A DNA stretch of 64,000 bases from Holtermannia corniformis (GCA_001599935.1 BCIJ01000018.1:341590-405589), one strand, 5' to 3'; numbered from the stretch's first letter, positions 44,347-55,870 are shown. Notes: generated from the sequence alone by a model not told the origin. A program made the numbers and translations.

Positions 44347-44885
44347 GTCCGTCGAGCGGTGCTACAAGCAGTCGAAGTGCATGAATTGCGCGGCTCATAG
44401 CTGATCGCTAGCCAGGCTAGCATGATGCTATCAGAAACGTGGCGCAAGGTGCTAGCGAAGATGTGGCACTTCCACGGCGCTTAGCTCATTTGAGGCTGGT
44501 ACAACACGATTGACTGTGTAGTTCTTGCCTACGAGCTAGGCAAGGCTGCTAAAGTACATCTCAGCAAGCAATCCGAGTTGTAGTGTGCCAAATCTTACGT
44601 TTGGCAGGCAATGATATGCAGTGCCGAGACTGCACTTGTTCCCGCTGGGTGCGGCGTTGGCTTGTACAATTTGCGCGCAGTAGCATGTTGAGCTACACAC
44701 TGCGATCCGATACTCATTGAACGAAGGTCGCACAGGTCGTAGCAAGCACAGCGTCGCATTTCGCGCTTGAAGCCCTCCTTTGTCAGGCGCATAAAGGAGC
44801 GACTGGGTACAACTTGTTCAAAAACAGACGGCGACCGTGCGTCGACAAGTACCATCTAGAGCACAACAAGCACAATCAGCGCATC
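44347..44885. other. Intergenic, no gene seen
   Basis: 539 bases upstream of the NAS2 start. A few short palindromes (CTACGAGCTAGGCAAG region near 44530) but no protein-like frame. It probably carries the NAS2 promoter and that of the small rightward candidate. Confidence 0.4.
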
Positions 44886-45536
44886 ATGGATCCCAAAATG
44901 GCGCTCAAAATGGCCAAGGCGCCCGGGCCAGGCATCGGCGTTGGCGAGCCTGTTCACCCGTTTGCGGTCACAGTCGAACATCCGGTGGAGGTGCGATGAT
45001 ACGTCAGTGATGAGACTGTAGCTGATGGATGATCTACATAGAATGCTATCGTACCGGATGGCTACGGGGTCAAAGTACGTCTGAGATCCTGCGTTCGTGG
45101 GAGGAACTAACGCTCCCGCTAGTATCATGCCTACCACACAATGTGAGTTGCTGGCGCGATGGACAACGACATGCTGATTGTTCGCAGTACAGAGGGTGTT
45201 TTGTGGGTTAATCGAAGTCAGGGTACGGTCTGCTAATCGCGAGGTGCAGTCTGCCTGCCGGAACAAGCTTGCCTGGCGGCGCAGTGTTCCCCATGTCGAG
45301 CATTGTAGACTTTCCACTGTGGCTTCCCCAAGGTGACTTAGCATGCCAGAGGCGTTCGATTGTCTACTGAACTGTGTTCACAGGATCCAAGCTACCGGGC
45401 GGTGTCCTTGTACCAGTGCGCACTGTCTCGCCGTCGGCGACGCAAGCTGACCAACTTTCAGATCACCATGCAAAAGGAGGCAACGAAAGGTCCAGCCGCG
45501 AAGAAACCGCCAGAACCTGTGTGTATTATCCAGTGA
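44886..45536 (+). CDS. Small candidate gene with C-terminal CaaX box (CIIQ)
   Basis: Uncertain model of short exons. 44886-44990 encodes MDPKMALKMAKAPGPGIGVG and onward; 45042-45074 encodes NAIVPDGYGVK; 45123-45142 encodes YHAYHT. Each is bounded by ordinary donors and CTAAC/CTGAT-type acceptors. The next exon (from 45188, EGVLWVNRSQ) either ends at TAA 45236-45238 or splices on to a 24-nt exon and a last exon from 45384 that encodes DPSYRAVSLYQCALSRRRRK, ending PPEPVCIIQ with TGA 45534-45536. The end lies 45 bp from the convergent ALG11 stop, as expected for a real gene end. CIIQ is a farnesyltransferase-type CaaX motif behind a Lys-rich stretch. Family not recognised. Confidence 0.35.
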
Positions 45537-45581
45537 AAGCCAGTGTTGCGCGCACGAGTCATGGTCGCAGAGCGGCATTCA

Positions 45582-48500
45582 TCATCTCGGTCGTTTAGTG
45601 AGAATCTGCCACCCTCTGCTCCACCCCCTCTCGAACTCTTCTTGCGAAAAGCGCTGTACAGCCCGATCGCGCGCGGCTTTCCGCATTCGTAATTGGCGGG
45701 CTGAGGACATGCTCAGGATTTCGTGTAGATGCTGGGCGAAAGATTCGGGTAAGGTGCCGTGGAAGCCTGCAGCGCACGTCAGCGAATTAGCCACACAAAT
45801 GGCATGGAAGACTGACCCGTGACTTCGCCGTTTTGCGGCACCACAATGTCGAGTAAAGGCCCAGCCGACGCGTGCACTAGAGGAATGAGGCCCGCAGCCT
45901 GCAGCGTATATGAGTTGCTGCTGTCACTCCCCTTCATGACACTGACCATGAATTCGACAACGCTGATCCCGAAATGCTCATCGACCATGGTATTCCAGCC
46001 GATCGAGGCTTCACCAAGACGTCGCACAATCTCCGGGTACGACGCATTGACAACAAACTCGACATTGTCCTACGCATTGCAGCTTTAGTGTCGAATCGAG
46101 GAGTGACAGAAGCGATGTTTACCTGCACACCGAGCTTGGCTGCCAATGCCTTCAAGCCGTCCAGTCGCTGGTCATCGGCTTCACCGCGCACACTGCCCAT
46201 CATAGCCAGCGTCACTCGCTTCGAGGGATCGTCTCGGTATCCAGGATGTGTTGCGAACAAGGCAGCGAGAGCATGCAACTGCGTAGCATGCTCTTTCTCG
46301 GGCCTGAGTCGCGTCAGCTTGTCCTGCGTATGAGGGAGATAGTCACCTGAATTGAGCTAAAGAGACAATCTGCCGCTTGCGCCTGTCCAGCTTGCCGAGC
46401 TTGACAAGCTCCTGCGTGTCACACGGAGGGTACACGACTTCACACTTTGGCACCGGCGTCTGCGTCTTTTCCATTGCAGTATTGTCCATCGTCAACAGCG
46501 ATGCAAGAGTTGAGGATCGACCCTCGAGTAGCAATGATTGGATGTGCGCTTGCGTCCAAGACGAGTTGGTCATTGTATGCGAGGAAAACAGGAGCGCGAC
46601 CGAGTACAGCCGCGTGAAGATCTTGTAGTAGCTATGAGACGTTAGACCGGGAAGACATGAAGTGATAAGACGCACATGAGCTTTAGTTTTGTACGCAACT
46701 TGCTGCCAGATGCTCCGGCGTTCGTGTGGCCCTGGATGCCAGCCTTGACGCGCTTGACCATATCGGTGCTGACGGTCGGATAGTGTGTGTACGTACCGAT
46801 TGCAATGTCGGATCCCGCAACGAGGCGTACGAGTGGCAAGGTAAAGGCGTAGCCCATGGTGTCTTTCCATCGTCAACTATGTTCACAGTTTGTCAGGAGT
46901 ACACACCGATGAAGACATCGCCCCATAAGCCATCTTTGGCGCACAGCCCCTCCCAAGCCAGCACAACGCTCCCCAAGCTCTGACCAAGGAGGGTGAAGCG
47001 TTTCCAGTATGTATCCGAAATGATCTCGCGCGATGGCAATGGGACAAAGTGCATGAGCTGAGGGTTCAACTTGAGTCCAAAACGTTCCTGTGCTGATGTC
47101 AGTTTCGTCGAGCGACCCGTGACGTGGTGAGTACTTGCCTCGACCTTGGCGATGATAGCCTCCTTGGACGCCAAAGGGTAGTCGCCGGTGTAGACCAGGG
47201 AGACTGTGTGCTTCTCTGTCCTCTGCAAGAAAGCCACAGCAGTCCAGAGTACGCGCTCGCCGCCGCCGCCAGCGTTACTACGAGCAACATGAGCACTAGA
47301 CTGCAGAGCCCCAAGAAGCGTACCAGTAAGGGTGCCAAAAACCAGCAACGACTGTCTTTGGTGTGCTCTCGACTCCCAGGCTCTTCAGCACGGCCTCCCT
47401 GCGCACTCTATTGCGGTCCCTCGCACTGTGAAGCAACAAGCCCAGACCGGCAAAGCCAGCCATGACGACGATCGGCAGGACGCTCGCAATGAGCTTCCAG
47501 TCGACACCAGCGAGGCCTGCTACAAGGAGCGCGCCGATTCCTACGCCACCCATCTTGAGCAGCTGGACAAAGCCTGAGCCGGACGACAGGAACCAAGTGA
47601 ACAGGGTGAGTACGACCCAAACGGCGTCGAAACCGATCGAGGAGGTGGCTGGGTGCGAAAACAGGCGGTGAACGAGGTGGATGGCGAGGCTTGGCGAGGT
47701 TATGTGTCGCTGGAGAAGGCCAAATGTCGAGCCTGCTTGCGAGGCGACTGCGGCAGTCACAAGGATGGTGTAGAGCGTCGCTGAAGATATCGAAAGCGGT
47801 CCCTGAGCATGGGATGGCTCATGCTGTGACTGTGCAAATAATGGCAGCAGTGGTGCGAGAAGCAGCGCGTGAAGGACAAGTAGATTTGGGAGGAACGAGT
47901 GCGATGCGACCAGCCGGGGTGTGAGCTCGATCGGAATGATCGCCAGCAGCACAGGCAGCCACAGCGCTGGCATGACCCTCCGCTTGCGAGTTTCGACAAC
48001 CGGATGCGACATGAGGGCAAAGAGGAAGAGGGCAGTCGAGACGGACATGGCTACAAGTTGACCGAGGAGCATGTACGCCCACAGATGGCGGATCTTGCGT
48101 CTTGGGCCTGCAGCTGTCAGTCGCGAAGCCGGATAAGCTCCATGTGACTCGCCCTCGACGAATATGACGACGGTGTAGATGACCGTCCAGTAGCAAATGA
48201 TCTTGCTCCACCACCAATTGCCTTGACCGGTACAGACTTCGCGCCATGCCTGCGTAAACAACGATGTCTCCTTCAGCCAGCCTGTAGAGGTTGAGTCCCC
48301 ATAGGTGCTGATGTAGTCTGCACGGGACCACTGGAGAGCATGAGCTACACTTGGGACTTATTGGCGCTGGATGGCTCACTTGCAGAAACTTGATCATGTC
48401 TTTATGTTATCAGCATCAGCAACTCCAGGAGGCTGCAGAGATCTCACAGTACCATGTGCATATCAGAGCACATACCGCGTTGCGTAGGTAGACATAGTTG

Positions 48501-48622
48501 CCGCTCTCCCAAGCCCGTCCAAGCCCCGAGCGGCAGCTGCTGAACACGAAGGCGAAGCAGCCCGCGATCGCGACAAAGTACGCCACGAAGACGGCGTGCA
48601 CCAGGACATCCTCGACCGTCAT
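45582..48622 (-). CDS. ALG11: ALG11 mannosyltransferase fused to an N-terminal multi-pass membrane domain
   Basis: The C-terminal half is GDP-Man:Man3GlcNAc2-PP-dolichol alpha-1,2-mannosyltransferase, adding the 4th and 5th mannoses on the cytosolic ER face. Motifs: GFWHPYCNAGGGGERVLW (diagnostic, created by the splice at PYC), VSLVYTGDYPLASKEAI, PTVSTDMVKRVKAG, SLAQFRPEKEHATQLHALAA, NASYPEIVRRLGEASIGWNT and MVDEHFGISVVEFMAAGLIP (EX7E), ending LTKRPR. Upstream, with no stop codon, the same frame encodes about 370 residues of another protein: MTVEDVLVHAVFVAYFVAIA, WSRADYISTYGDS, ICYWTVIYTVVIFVEGE, YMLLGQLVAMSVSTALFLFA, VMPALWLPVLLAIIPIEL and GFDAVWVVLTLFTWFLSSGS (five or more TM helices). ALG11 alone could start at the internal MGGVGIGALLVAGLAG. 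Confidence 0.85.
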
Positions 48623-48856
48623 GATCTTGCTTGCGCACAATGACCCGATACTTGATTGTGGTTGCTAAAGTCGACAAGCTGAAGACTGCAGTTCACCGTC
48701 TCCAGCGATGCCCCGCAGTCACGTGATCATGCTTGGTGATCTACATGCCGTCTCGAGTGGTATACATGTCATATACAGGGACATCATAGGCGTTGTCACC
48801 ATCCAGTGGCCCGCGAGCATCATCAGTCGTGTCTCTTCTACGTCGTCCTTGATCCG

Positions 48857-50267
48857 TCATCTGTAGCCACCGTAGCTGGGAGGGTTTGGCAATCCGCCGT
48901 GCTGATATGGTTGCGGTTGTTGATAGCCGGTACTGGGGTTGCCCAGTGAAGCTTTGACGTGTGCGTCTGTATAGCAAGTCAGCCATCCGTGTCTATCGAC
49001 ACTCGAGGTGAATAGGGCACTCACAGGGGTCATCATAAGCGAGTTGCATCGTCCGGCTGGGCTCCTTGTGCGGCATGCCTGGGCGCCCGCCGTCCGGTCC
49101 AGGCGTCGGTACAGGCTGAGGCATACTGTCGCCTCCGAACGCGCCGTACGGGTCGACACTCGCGCGGCCGCCCATGGCTGGATCATAGCCTCCCATACGA
49201 GAGTAGCCGTAGTCGACCTCGGTCGCTTCCTCGACAGGCTCCTCGGCCTTGCGAATCGGTTGGAACGTCGACGGAGCACGCTCGAGCAGTGTTGGTGACG
49301 AGGGCGGGATGAAGGGTTCCTCGCGAGGACCAGACTTGCGCTCACGACGCCACTTGAGGAACGTGAGGGTCAGGATGCCGAGCCAGGCAACTACGGATGT
49401 CAGCTGCGAGTACTAGGCTAGCATCACTCACTGAAGGAGAACCACATGAACATGGCCGCTGCCTTCTTGGTCCGACACCAGCCAGACAGGCCATTCTTGA
49501 AGTCATCGCCGAGATGTTCGTGTGGGTCATTATCGGCATTTTTGCAGCCCTGACCACGACATCAGTCTAGGCCTATGATGTGCAGCTGGCATGTTTACCT
49601 TTTCTGTCCATGCTGCAATGCCGGTCAGCCGACGCGCGATGTCAACACCAAAGGAGGGCACGTACCACTAATGGTCACGACAAACGCCATCATCAGCACG
49701 AGGCCCGTTCCCAGCCCATGGAAGATGAAGAGCGCCCTTTGCTCGCGCAGGAACTGGGCAGGTCGCTTGAGCTTGTCGTAACTGGCCTCTGTCAGCGAAG
49801 CACCAAGGAGACACGTCACCCTCACCGGTCGTAGATCAGCGGGATGGAGAGCAGGGCCAGAGCGAGTAGGAAGTTGAAAATCGTGACAAAGAGGGAGAAC
49901 CCAGACAGACCGGCTGCAGAGAGTGAGCCGAGTCGACAGCCCCACGCCGCTGACATACAGACGCCAACCCATCTCGCCTGAAAGCCGGCCACGGCGCCCA
50001 TGCATGCTATCGAGAGGAAAGTGAAGAAGAGCTGCGCAAGTCAGCTGCACTGAAAACATGGCAGGACCACTCACAGACGTGATCAACAGATACAGAGTCG
50101 GCTTGGAAAGACTGGGCTACGCAGCGTTAGCCTTTGTTCGCTCACACCACCGCACGTACTTGCTCCAAGCTCGGACCGTCTACAAACGGGTTTCCCATCC
50201 CCTTGTACAGCTTACTGCCGCTCCCTGGCGCCTTGATCTTGCTAAACACCGACTTGATCCTGTTCAT
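48857..50267 (-). CDS. MARVEL-type four-TM membrane protein
   Basis: Starts MNRIKSVFSKIKAPGSGSKL. Four hydrophobic helices: TLYLLITSLFFTFLSIACMG, FSLFVTIFNFLLALALLSIP, FIFHGLGTGLVLMMAFVVTI and MFMWFSFIAWLGILTLTFLK. Between TM2 and TM3 is IYDRYDKLKRPAQFLREQRA, and a Cys-containing loop (GCKNADNDP...GWCRTKKA) precedes TM4. The cytosolic tail is Pro/Gly-rich (PSRTMQLAYDDP, YQQPQPYQHGGLPNPPSY), ending GGYR. The topology fits fungal MARVEL-domain proteins of the plasma membrane and eisosome/endocytic vesicles. Introns about 50 nt. Precise role unknown. Confidence 0.75.
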
Positions 50268-50303
50268 GGTGGTGGAAGGGGTGATGAGATGTTGGTGCAA
50301 AGT

Positions 50304-50580
50304 CTACTCGTTTGCCACCCGGTCCGTTGAGGGATCCTCGGCGGATGGTATGTAGTTCGTCTCAGAGTGTTCTGAAGTGAGTGTGAGAGGATCACCGAGC
50401 TGATCTGCTGCTGCGACCTACGTCGTCGATGGTGATGATGATCGCTCGGTCGCAGTCGAGGGCGGTGGTGATGAAAGCGGTGCAGCCAGTGGCAAAATCA
50501 CTCGACGCGACGGCATCCTTTGAGCCGGCGAGATGTTGTCTTGCAGCGGTCAGGATTGCGTCTGCACACCTAATCATCAT
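50304..50580 (-). CDS. Possible small protein gene (doubtful)
   Basis: A minus-strand frame begins MMIRCADAILTAARQHLAG and continues through ATGCTAFITTALDCDRAIII. A donor (GTAGGTCGC) lies after TIDD, and an acceptor (CACTCACTTCAGAACACTCTGAG) would join TNYIPSAEDPSTDRVANE and a TAG stop. The composition looks protein-like and the splice signals are reasonable. However, the ATG is only about 20 bases after the stop of the upstream oxygenase gene on the same strand and no family is recognised. It could instead be 5' leader sequence of the MARVEL gene. Confidence 0.22.
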
Positions 50581-50601
50581 ACATCGAGTGCAACCGATAA
50601 A

Positions 50602-52277
50602 CTACTTCTTGGTTTCATGCCCCGTCTCGTGATCATCAGGGTTGGGTGATGGCTCCTTCCTCTTGAGCGACGCGTTGCTGCCTGCAGACGGCGATTTGGT
50701 CGCTTCAGTCTCGGGTTCGCCTTCAACGTCGACGAGAATGGTGCCAGTGACATAGACATGGCCTAGAGTTGCCTGTGCCGTGGTCAGCTCACCGTTGAAC
50801 ACCCAGGAACGCAGGACAGTTCACCTCGTTGCCGTAGGCGACATACTCTGCGCCGACCCAAGTATCACCCAGGTTGCTGAGCCATACAAGATCCTTGCGA
50901 ACTTCAGCCTGCCGAAGGACCTCGCGGCGGACGCTGTGGCCCTCGTCCTGCATGTCGTTGCCGCCAAGGGTGAAGCAGTCGGAGATGATGTACTCTGGCC
51001 CGTCATGAGATGGAACGGGTTTGGCAGGAGCGACGGGCTTCTTTTCCGGTTTCGGGTGACCCCACGCCCGGAGAAACTCCTTGTCCGTGTATGTGTCATA
51101 CGTCTTCCAGTAGTAGTCGTCCTCGTCCTCGTCCCCGTCATCGTCGTCGAGTTGAGGATAGACCGCCTTGATGTTGACGTTTAGCCCGAGGCTCGCGGCG
51201 GCTTGGTACAGCACCGAATCAACACCTTTGAGGGCTTCGACCATGATGCTCGCGCCGTCGCCTACGGGATACTGGTGCTGCAGACCAAACGCAAAGGTGA
51301 TACCGTCTTTGATGCGTATGTTTGAGAGGCATTGCAACTGCTTGTAGATGGCGGTAGACGTCAGGTCGACATGCGACCAGACGTCGATGGCTTCAACAAA
51401 GATGTCGTAGGCCCAGCGTCAAGCGCATTCCAGAGGTCACGGGCAGTACTTCGTGGCAGCAATCGCTATAGAGGAAGCCCCAGCCTGTTCAAGTCAGTCC
51501 TAGCACGCGTTCATCATCTGGTCCACTGACCAATCTTGCCGTCGCCGCAAACCTTGGCCCAGTCGAATCTGGTCTCCTCGGAGCCCTGGGTGACGGCGAG
51601 TTCGCCTCCGGTGAATGCCGATGGCAAGCAGACAACGAGGCTGCCAACGTGCAGATTCGACTTGGGCGTGTCGCGGTGCGGCTTGAAGAAGCCCCCTTGG
51701 CCGTACACGTTGGCCTTGTACAGCTGCGCCGTGATGACAGAGTTAGTCTGCGACGCCGCAGACATGGCTTGAATTGAGGCCAGGATGCCATACTTGGGTG
51801 CAAGCGGGTCAAAGTTGATGGCAAAGTCATCCGTCTTGACCATCGTCAGTGTGACGTCAAGCGATAAGCACGACTCACTTTCAGTTCCCTAGCCAAACGA
51901 TACGAAGGGTCGGTCACCGTCTTGTTTCCTACGCCGTGCGGAGAGACGCTGCTCGCGTTGTAAAGTTTCTCGAGGTCAGCAGGCGTCGATGGAATGCCAA
52001 GGTAGCTAAGCGCTCGTTAGCGGAAGGTCTGCATCAGTACCCTCTCAACATGCGTGCAGTCACCCGACTTTGTCTTGTAGAACATGCCACAGTGGGCTTC
52101 CTTCGGGATGTCAATCGTCCCGCCGCACGTAAACGCGCGCTTCGCATCGGCGAAACACTTTGGCGCGCGCTCGAGGATTGCGCGATCATCTTCAGTCAGA
52201 GCGTTTCGGATGAGGGAGCTATAGCCCTCTTCGACTTGTAGCGGCGCCTTTTGAAACGGGTTTCTCCAACGGCCCAT
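50602..52277 (-). CDS. 2OG-Fe(II) oxygenase-like protein, copy 1
   Basis: Prolyl-4-hydroxylase-like fold. Begins MGRWRNPFQKAPLQVEEGYS. Then AFTCGGTIDIPKEAHCGMFY, DDFAINFDPLAPKYGILASI and the core ANVYGQGGFFKPHRDTPKSN, which holds the HxD iron ligands (H and D of HRD), followed by VGSLVVCLPSAFTGGELAVT and GWGFLYSDCCHEVLPV (likely distal His). The 2OG-binding Arg is probably in SGMRLTLGYDIFVE. A second domain (ITFAFGLQHQYPVGDG, DSVLYQAAASLGLNVNIKAV) ends with a conserved DLVWLSNLGDTWVGAEYVAY and ATLGHVYVTGTILVDVEG. A charged tail follows. Tandem duplicate of the next gene to the right. Substrate unknown. Confidence 0.72.
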
Positions 52278-52627
52278 GATGTGGTTGTAGACGAAGCAAC
52301 TGGGAACACCCGGTACAAATATGCAGCGAGGGGTGACGCAACCCAGGGTGAGTCAGCTAGCTAAGCTGCGTCGCGTCTGGGCATGTTCGAGACGCCGTCT
52401 TGTTGCTCGCGTCTCTAATTCGCTCGGCTGGCGGCATCAGGCCGACTATGACCGAACCAACGTCGGCAGCCTCTGGCGCAGACTTTGTCTCTGAAAAACG
52501 TCAAGGCGCAGCAGCAGACCAAGTTTCTGCAATTCAACGGTATGCATACAATATTGTACCGTACAGTATGAGATGTGCGTGTCCAAATACAAGGAAGCAG
52601 GTGGGAGTCGGCAACAACGCCTGATCG
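52278..52627 (-). promoter_or_regulatory. Upstream region of oxygenase copy 1
   Basis: 350 bp between the tandem copies. It contains CCGGTACA (52310-52317) and TGACGCAACCCA (52334-52345), both about 33-68 bp before the ATG. The same two words, the second inverted, precede copy 2 at similar distances, suggesting shared control or common origin. Confidence 0.45.
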
Positions 52628-54384
52628 CTAAGTCCCGGCCCCTACCGCTCGCTCATCTCTTCTCGTCTTCTTGGTCCTGTTTGTTTCTTCTTCTTCCTCG
52701 TCTTCTCCTTCTTTGTCCTCGTCTTCTTCCCTCTCTTCACTGTCCAATGATGAAACCTTTCGCTTGTGCGACACTTCATCCCGAGCAATCCACACGTCCG
52801 GCTCAAGACCGAACTCTGACTTTGTAGACCGAGGGTTTGCAGGTGGTAGCTCGCCAGTGCCATTCACGGCAACAAAGATGGCGCCCGTGACATAGACGTG
52901 CTCCTGGATAGGCTACGTGTCAAGGTCAGTGCGCTGTATCCAGAGACGCGGTGTACACACCTCGTTTCCGTAGTGAAAGTACTCTGCTCCCTCCCACGAG
53001 CGGCCGAGATTGCTAAGCCAGACTAGATCCCTGCGAACGTCGGCGCCTTCTGAAAGGATGACGCGCCGTAGGTTGTACTCTCGATATTCCTCGTCGCATG
53101 CGCCGTGTCCAAAGTAGGTCGAGACAATGTATTCTTTACCGTCGTGGCAGGGACCCGTTGGCATGACGGGTTTATCGTACCCATAGTGGCTAAGGAACTG
53201 CTCGTCGGACATGTCGGGATACCAGACATCCGCTTCCTCGTCACTGGAATCGTCTTCGAGGTCATTGTAGACCGCATAGAGTTCGACATCGAGACCGAGA
53301 CTGGAAGCGGCATGGTACAGCACCGAGTCGACGCCCTTGAGAGTGTCCACCTCGATCTTGACGGCTTCACCGTCGTGCGCGGCGTAGTTGTGCTGCAAGC
53401 CGAACGCGAACGTGATCCCGCCATCGATGCGTACGCGCGCAAGCTTCTCGAGCTGTTTGTAGACGGCAGTCGCGGCCAAGTCGACGTTTGTCGAGGCACC
53501 GGCTTTCTCGATAAAGATGTCGTACGCGAGCGTTAGGCGCATCCCACGTTTGACAGGTAGCACCTCGTGGCGGCAGTCGTTGTAAAGGAAACCCCAACCT
53601 ATAGACCTCAGCACGCGCGCACGCTTCAAAGCGATTTATGGACCAACCTATCTTGCCCTGACCGCAGCGCTCGGCCCAGTCAAACGTATTGGAGATCGGT
53701 CCTTGGCTGACGACCAACTCGCCACCTGTAAACGTCGACGGCAGGCACACGACGAGACTGCCGATGTGCGTCTTCGATTTTGGCGTGTCACGGTGCGCCT
53801 TGAAGAAGCCGCCCTGGCCGTAGACGTTGGCCTTGTATAGTTGTGCGGTGAGCACGGTCTTGTCGGCCGTCTCCTTCATGGCTCGGATCGAGGCTAGGAT
53901 GCCGTATTGCGGAGCCAACGGATCAAAAGTGATGGCAAAGTCGTTCAACTGTGATGCGTCAGTCGTGTGGGCAGACGCTACCAGCCTACCTTGAGCTCTC
54001 GGGCAAGACGATACGATGCGTCGGTCACGGCTGTTTTGCCGACGCCATGGGGTGACGGCGTGCTTGCCTCGTACAGCTGGTTCAAGTCGGACTCGGTCGC
54101 TGGGAGGGTGATATACCTGCATAACATCAGTGGATTGTCTACACCAAGTCCTCGTCCACTCACGCGCATTGCCCATCTTTGGTCTTGTAGAACATGCCAT
54201 GCTCGGCATCCTTTGGGACGTCGATCGTACCGCCGCAAGCGAACGCGTGCTTGGAACCGGCAAACACAACCGCGGAATGTTCAATGATTCCACGATCTTC
54301 TTCACTCAGAGCCTGTCTGATCAGGGAGCTGTAGCCCTCATCGATCTGTTCTGGATCTGTGATACTGTAATCCTGCCGACGCAT
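52628..54384 (-). CDS. 2OG-Fe(II) oxygenase-like protein, copy 2
   Basis: Same order of motifs as copy 1: MRRQDYSITDPEQIDEGYSS, AFACGGTIDVPKDAEHGMFY, NDFAITFDPLAPQYGILASI, GQGGFFKAHRDTPKSKTHIG (HxD), SLVVCLPSTFTGGELVVSQG and GWGFLYNDCRHEVLPVKRGM (distal His and Arg), then RLTLAYDIFIEKAG, GITFAFGLQHNYAAHDGEAV, DLVWLSNLGRSWEGAEYFHY and EHVYVTGAIFVAVNG. The C-terminal tail differs: it is strongly acidic then basic (EEREEDEDKEGEDEEEEE, then TKKTRRDER), consistent with a nuclear protein. Identity to copy 1 is high in the core and low in the tails. Function unknown; the family resembles P4H/TPA1-like dioxygenases. Confidence 0.72.
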
Positions 54385-54442
54385 GGTATGAGGTATTGGG
54401 TGACTGTTGGTCGCAAGTGCACCGGCCGGTACATATCCAAGT

Positions 54443-54454
54443 TGGGTTGCGTCA
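54443..54454. promoter_or_regulatory. Shared upstream 12-mer, inverted, of oxygenase copy 2
   Basis: TGGGTTGCGTCA is the exact reverse complement of TGACGCAACCCA found upstream of copy 1. A CCGGTACA word also lies at 54426-54433, in the same orientation as in copy 1. TGACGCAA resembles a bZIP half-site pair. Confidence 0.35.
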
Positions 54455-54484
54455 CGCCCGGACCAGTTTGCAATGTCAAGCCAT

Positions 54485-55870
54485 TCATTGCCGGCCGCGG
54501 TATGCGTCTATGAGATTTGCAGCTTTCTCGGCGATGCCAAAACTCGCCTGGTATCTACTTGGGTCAACTAACGCCGACGGCAAGCATGAGTCGGACGTAC
54601 CCTGCCCCACTGATACCGTATGCGTGCAACACGACGACATCTCTGTCGCCACCTTGGACTGCAGGCCTCAACTCGACCGAGCTGGCAAGTCGTCGTTTCT
54701 CCAGTTCCAAGCGACAACCGCCGATCCTCGCTGGTCGCAAGCCGACATTGTGGCTTATAATCTCGATATCGCGCCACGAGGTCCCATTCGTCCCCGCAAG
54801 CTCTGGGAAGATGCTGTAAGCGTTCTCCAAGATCCTACGTGCATCCTCGGGGTCGGCGAGTGACGAATAGTTGTCGGCGTGGTATGTCCCGCCGAGGATG
54901 ATCTCTTTGCTTGACCCGGGCCGAGGAATGATGTAGATTGGTGGCTTGTCTGAGGACGTTAGTCGCGCCTTGACATAGCCAAGACCTGCTCGAGCCCGGA
55001 ACGTTCCACGAAGGGTCCGTATGGTGTCGACACGCCTTTTCTGGCACATCGGCCCGCACCAGTACCGTCTGCCCTCGCCCGGGGTACACCTTGTCGTCCT
55101 CGACGCCAAGCAGTGTCTTCGCCCCCAGACCAGTCGCATTCACGACGAGGTCAACAGGCCCGACGGCCGCAAGGTTGTAAGCCTCATCGAGAGACGAAAC
55201 GCGCTGGCGGACGATCTTGACCCCGCGTCGGCGCAGATTGTCGGCGAGGTAGGCAATGTACTTGGGCGCATCGGTGACACTGGTGGATTAGCTCTGAGCA
55301 CACATCTCGAGAAACCCACTAAGACTCGAACGACAGCTGTGTGTCAAACCCTCCAGGGAACGTCCCTTCTCCAGGCTGTTTCTTCTGTACCTTGAACTGC
55401 ACCGAGTCAACACAGTGCTGGACGTCATCTGGCACCCACGTCAAACACCAAGTCGCGATACCACCGCCCTTCAGCTTCTGCGTTGTCTCCGTTCCAGTAC
55501 TCGTAAAACGGGATCCGCTCGCACAGTTCCGGCTGCTCCTCCGCCAGCCTGGCAAGCTTGTGGAATGTGATCTCGTCCCATTCACGCTTTTCGAGATCCG
55601 AACCGGCAGCCGAATGCCAGTTGCATCCCTATCGCACTCTCAGCACAGCCATCATGGAGCCGAAGACGTACCGCCCATGGACTGGCAAAGCCGATTGAGT
55701 GAACGTCTTCGGGGAGGTCCTTGCCGACGATGGCTGGCTTGTACCCACGATCCAGCAATTCAGTCGCAATGGTCAAGCCGAGTACTGAGAGTCGGTCAGC
55801 TGGTCGTCTTCAAATTCCCCCGACAGTCACCTCCGGCGCCAAGAACAACAATGTCAACATTCTCCGACAT
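54485..55870 (-). CDS. DAO1: D-amino acid oxidase (FAD)
   Basis: Oxidises D-amino acids to 2-oxoacids, NH3 and H2O2. The Rossmann start is restored by splicing: MSENVDIVVLGAGVLGLTIA, then TELLDRGYKPAIVGKDLPED and SIGFASPWA (the family's SPWAGA region). Next come EWDEITFHKLARLAEEQPEL, IPFYEYWN, NATGLGAKTLLGVEDDKVYP, GRGQTVLVRADVPEKAC, IYIIPRPGSSKEIILGGTYH, RDIEIISHNVGLRPARIGGC, and VVVLHAYGISGAG joined to YQASFGIAEKAANL, the C-terminal FAD loop. It ends DAYRGRQ. The usual peroxisomal SKL-type PTS1 of yeast enzymes is absent. The last splice (GTACGTCCG to CCAAGTAG) is needed to restore GYQASFG. Confidence 0.9.
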
